DNA from: Candidatus Gottesmanbacteria bacterium
GTDB lineage: Bacteria; Patescibacteriota; Microgenomatia; UBA10105; UBA927
Length of the DNA stretch: 6,069 nucleotides
Direction: 5' to 3'
Assembly: GCA_026396845.1 (NCBI GenBank)
Contig: JAPLWC010000045.1
Coordinates: forward strand, 1-6,069
The position numbers were made by a program, and so were the translations under genes. Below the pieces are notes generated by a model, which was not told the origin of the DNA, did no database searches, and saw only the letters and a list, made by a program, of their open reading frames with translations. This document shows, piece by piece, positions 5,757 to 6,069 of this stretch. The first letter of the stretch is position 1. Each line of letters opens with the position of its first letter.

Positions 5757-6065
5757 ATGCAAAGACAGTATGAGCTTATGGTGGTGCTTCGGCCGGATTT
5801 CGGCCCGGAAGAAAAGCAGGCACGTGATTTAGTCGAAAAACTCATCGGAGACCGGAAAATTAAGGAACTCACCATCATGGGAAAAAAACGCCTTGCGTAT
5901 CCTATCAAAAAGCAGACAGAAGGCGTATATGTGGTCGCAACGTTTACCGGGAAAGCCATGGATATCGGTGCTCTTGAAAAACAAATTAAACTGGGAATGG
6001 ACGTTCTCAGATTCCTGCTTATTGTAAAGGAGCCCGCCTCCGCCAAGGCTACGGCGGGTAAATAA
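5757..6065 (+). CDS. rpsF: 30S ribosomal protein S6 (bS6) with element-derived C-terminus
   Basis: The product has 102 residues from ATG 5757; an in-frame GTG at 5739 overlaps the -10 and is disfavoured. The N-terminus MQRQYELMVVLRPDF matches the usual bS6 start (YE-x-x-x-x-x-P-D), GKKRLAYPIKKQTEGVYVVATF matches the central G-[RK]-[KR]-x-LAYPI-x-K signature, and LRFLLIVKE is the final beta strand. bS6 binds 16S rRNA with bS18 on the small-subunit platform. The last residues, PASAKATAGK, come from palindromic element C and are not part of the bS6 fold. The gene follows ychF, and ssb and rpsR would be expected beyond the window edge. Confidence 0.97.
   Translation: MQRQYELMVVLRPDFGPEEKQARDLVEKLIGDRKIKELTIMGKKRLAYPIKKQTEGVYVVATFTGKAMDIGALEKQIKLGMDVLRFLLIVKEPASAKATAGK
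6032..6059 (+). repeat. Palindromic element C, forming the 3' end of rpsF
   Basis: CCCGCC (6033-6038) and GGCGGG (6053-6058) are perfect inverted arms, flanked by G6032 and T6059, which can wobble-pair. The inner part is CCGCC (6040-6044), which can pair alternatively with 6053-6057. The span is 26 bases, shorter than A (42) and B (35), but with the same outer GCCCGCC...GGCGGGT. It is read as PASAKATAG and the gene stops two codons later. Confidence 0.85.
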
Positions 6066-6069
6066 ACAT

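Noticed and set aside
1..6069. CRISPR array, tRNA or rRNA genes, or an insertion sequence with a transposase
   Set aside because: No regularly spaced direct repeats, no cloverleaf or CCA-type ends, and no transposase motifs were seen on either strand.

Overview
The window reads as a chromosomal piece of an uncultured, small-genome bacterium, most likely of the Candidate Phyla Radiation (Patescibacteria, perhaps Microgenomates). This is inferred from gene content and style: a small multi-helix membrane protein with an 'ILADVLAAVPTIIKSYRAP'-type signature, a membrane-anchored thermonuclease with a Cys/His tail, a secreted 'polymer-forming' repeat protein, very short spacers, start codons lying just behind -10 boxes with no Shine-Dalgarno, and GC-rich palindromes that encode peptides such as PASAKATAGK. 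No 16S or other decisive marker is present.

Layout. 2-394 (+) is the 3' part of a membrane protein cut by the window edge. 409-1515 (+) is a secreted/membrane beta-helix-like protein. It converges with a minus-strand pair: a SHOCT-domain membrane protein (1519-1767) and a thermonuclease (1838-2485). A 69-base divergent spacer leads to a small two-helix protein of unknown function (2555-2830, +). An AAA+ ATPase with an unrecognised N-terminal half (2901-4442, +) follows. It is AT-richer and uses AGA-type arginine codons, unlike its neighbours, so it looks acquired. The last part is a conserved housekeeping block: ychF (4563-5666) and rpsF (5757-6065). This order is also known from Bacillus, where ssb and rpsR follow.

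How it works together. The ychF-rpsF end is translation-related. The left half is cell-envelope material: three or four membrane or exported proteins plus a nuclease that may cut external nucleic acid for salvage. The AAA+ gene has its own very good promoter (TTGATT-17-TATAAT) and appears to be a separate unit.

The most interesting signals are at the right end. Three hairpin elements share the termini GCCCGCC...GGCGGGT within about 540 bases. One is an in-frame 42-base insertion in the TGS domain of ychF, one lies just after the ychF stop, and one forms the C-terminus of rpsF. Between the second element and rpsF is a diverged second copy of the last eight codons and stop of ychF, differing almost only at synonymous positions. 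This points to past recombination or duplication at the element. Separately, five of the plus-strand genes have a -10-like hexamer only 6-8 bases before ATG, which suggests largely leaderless transcription.
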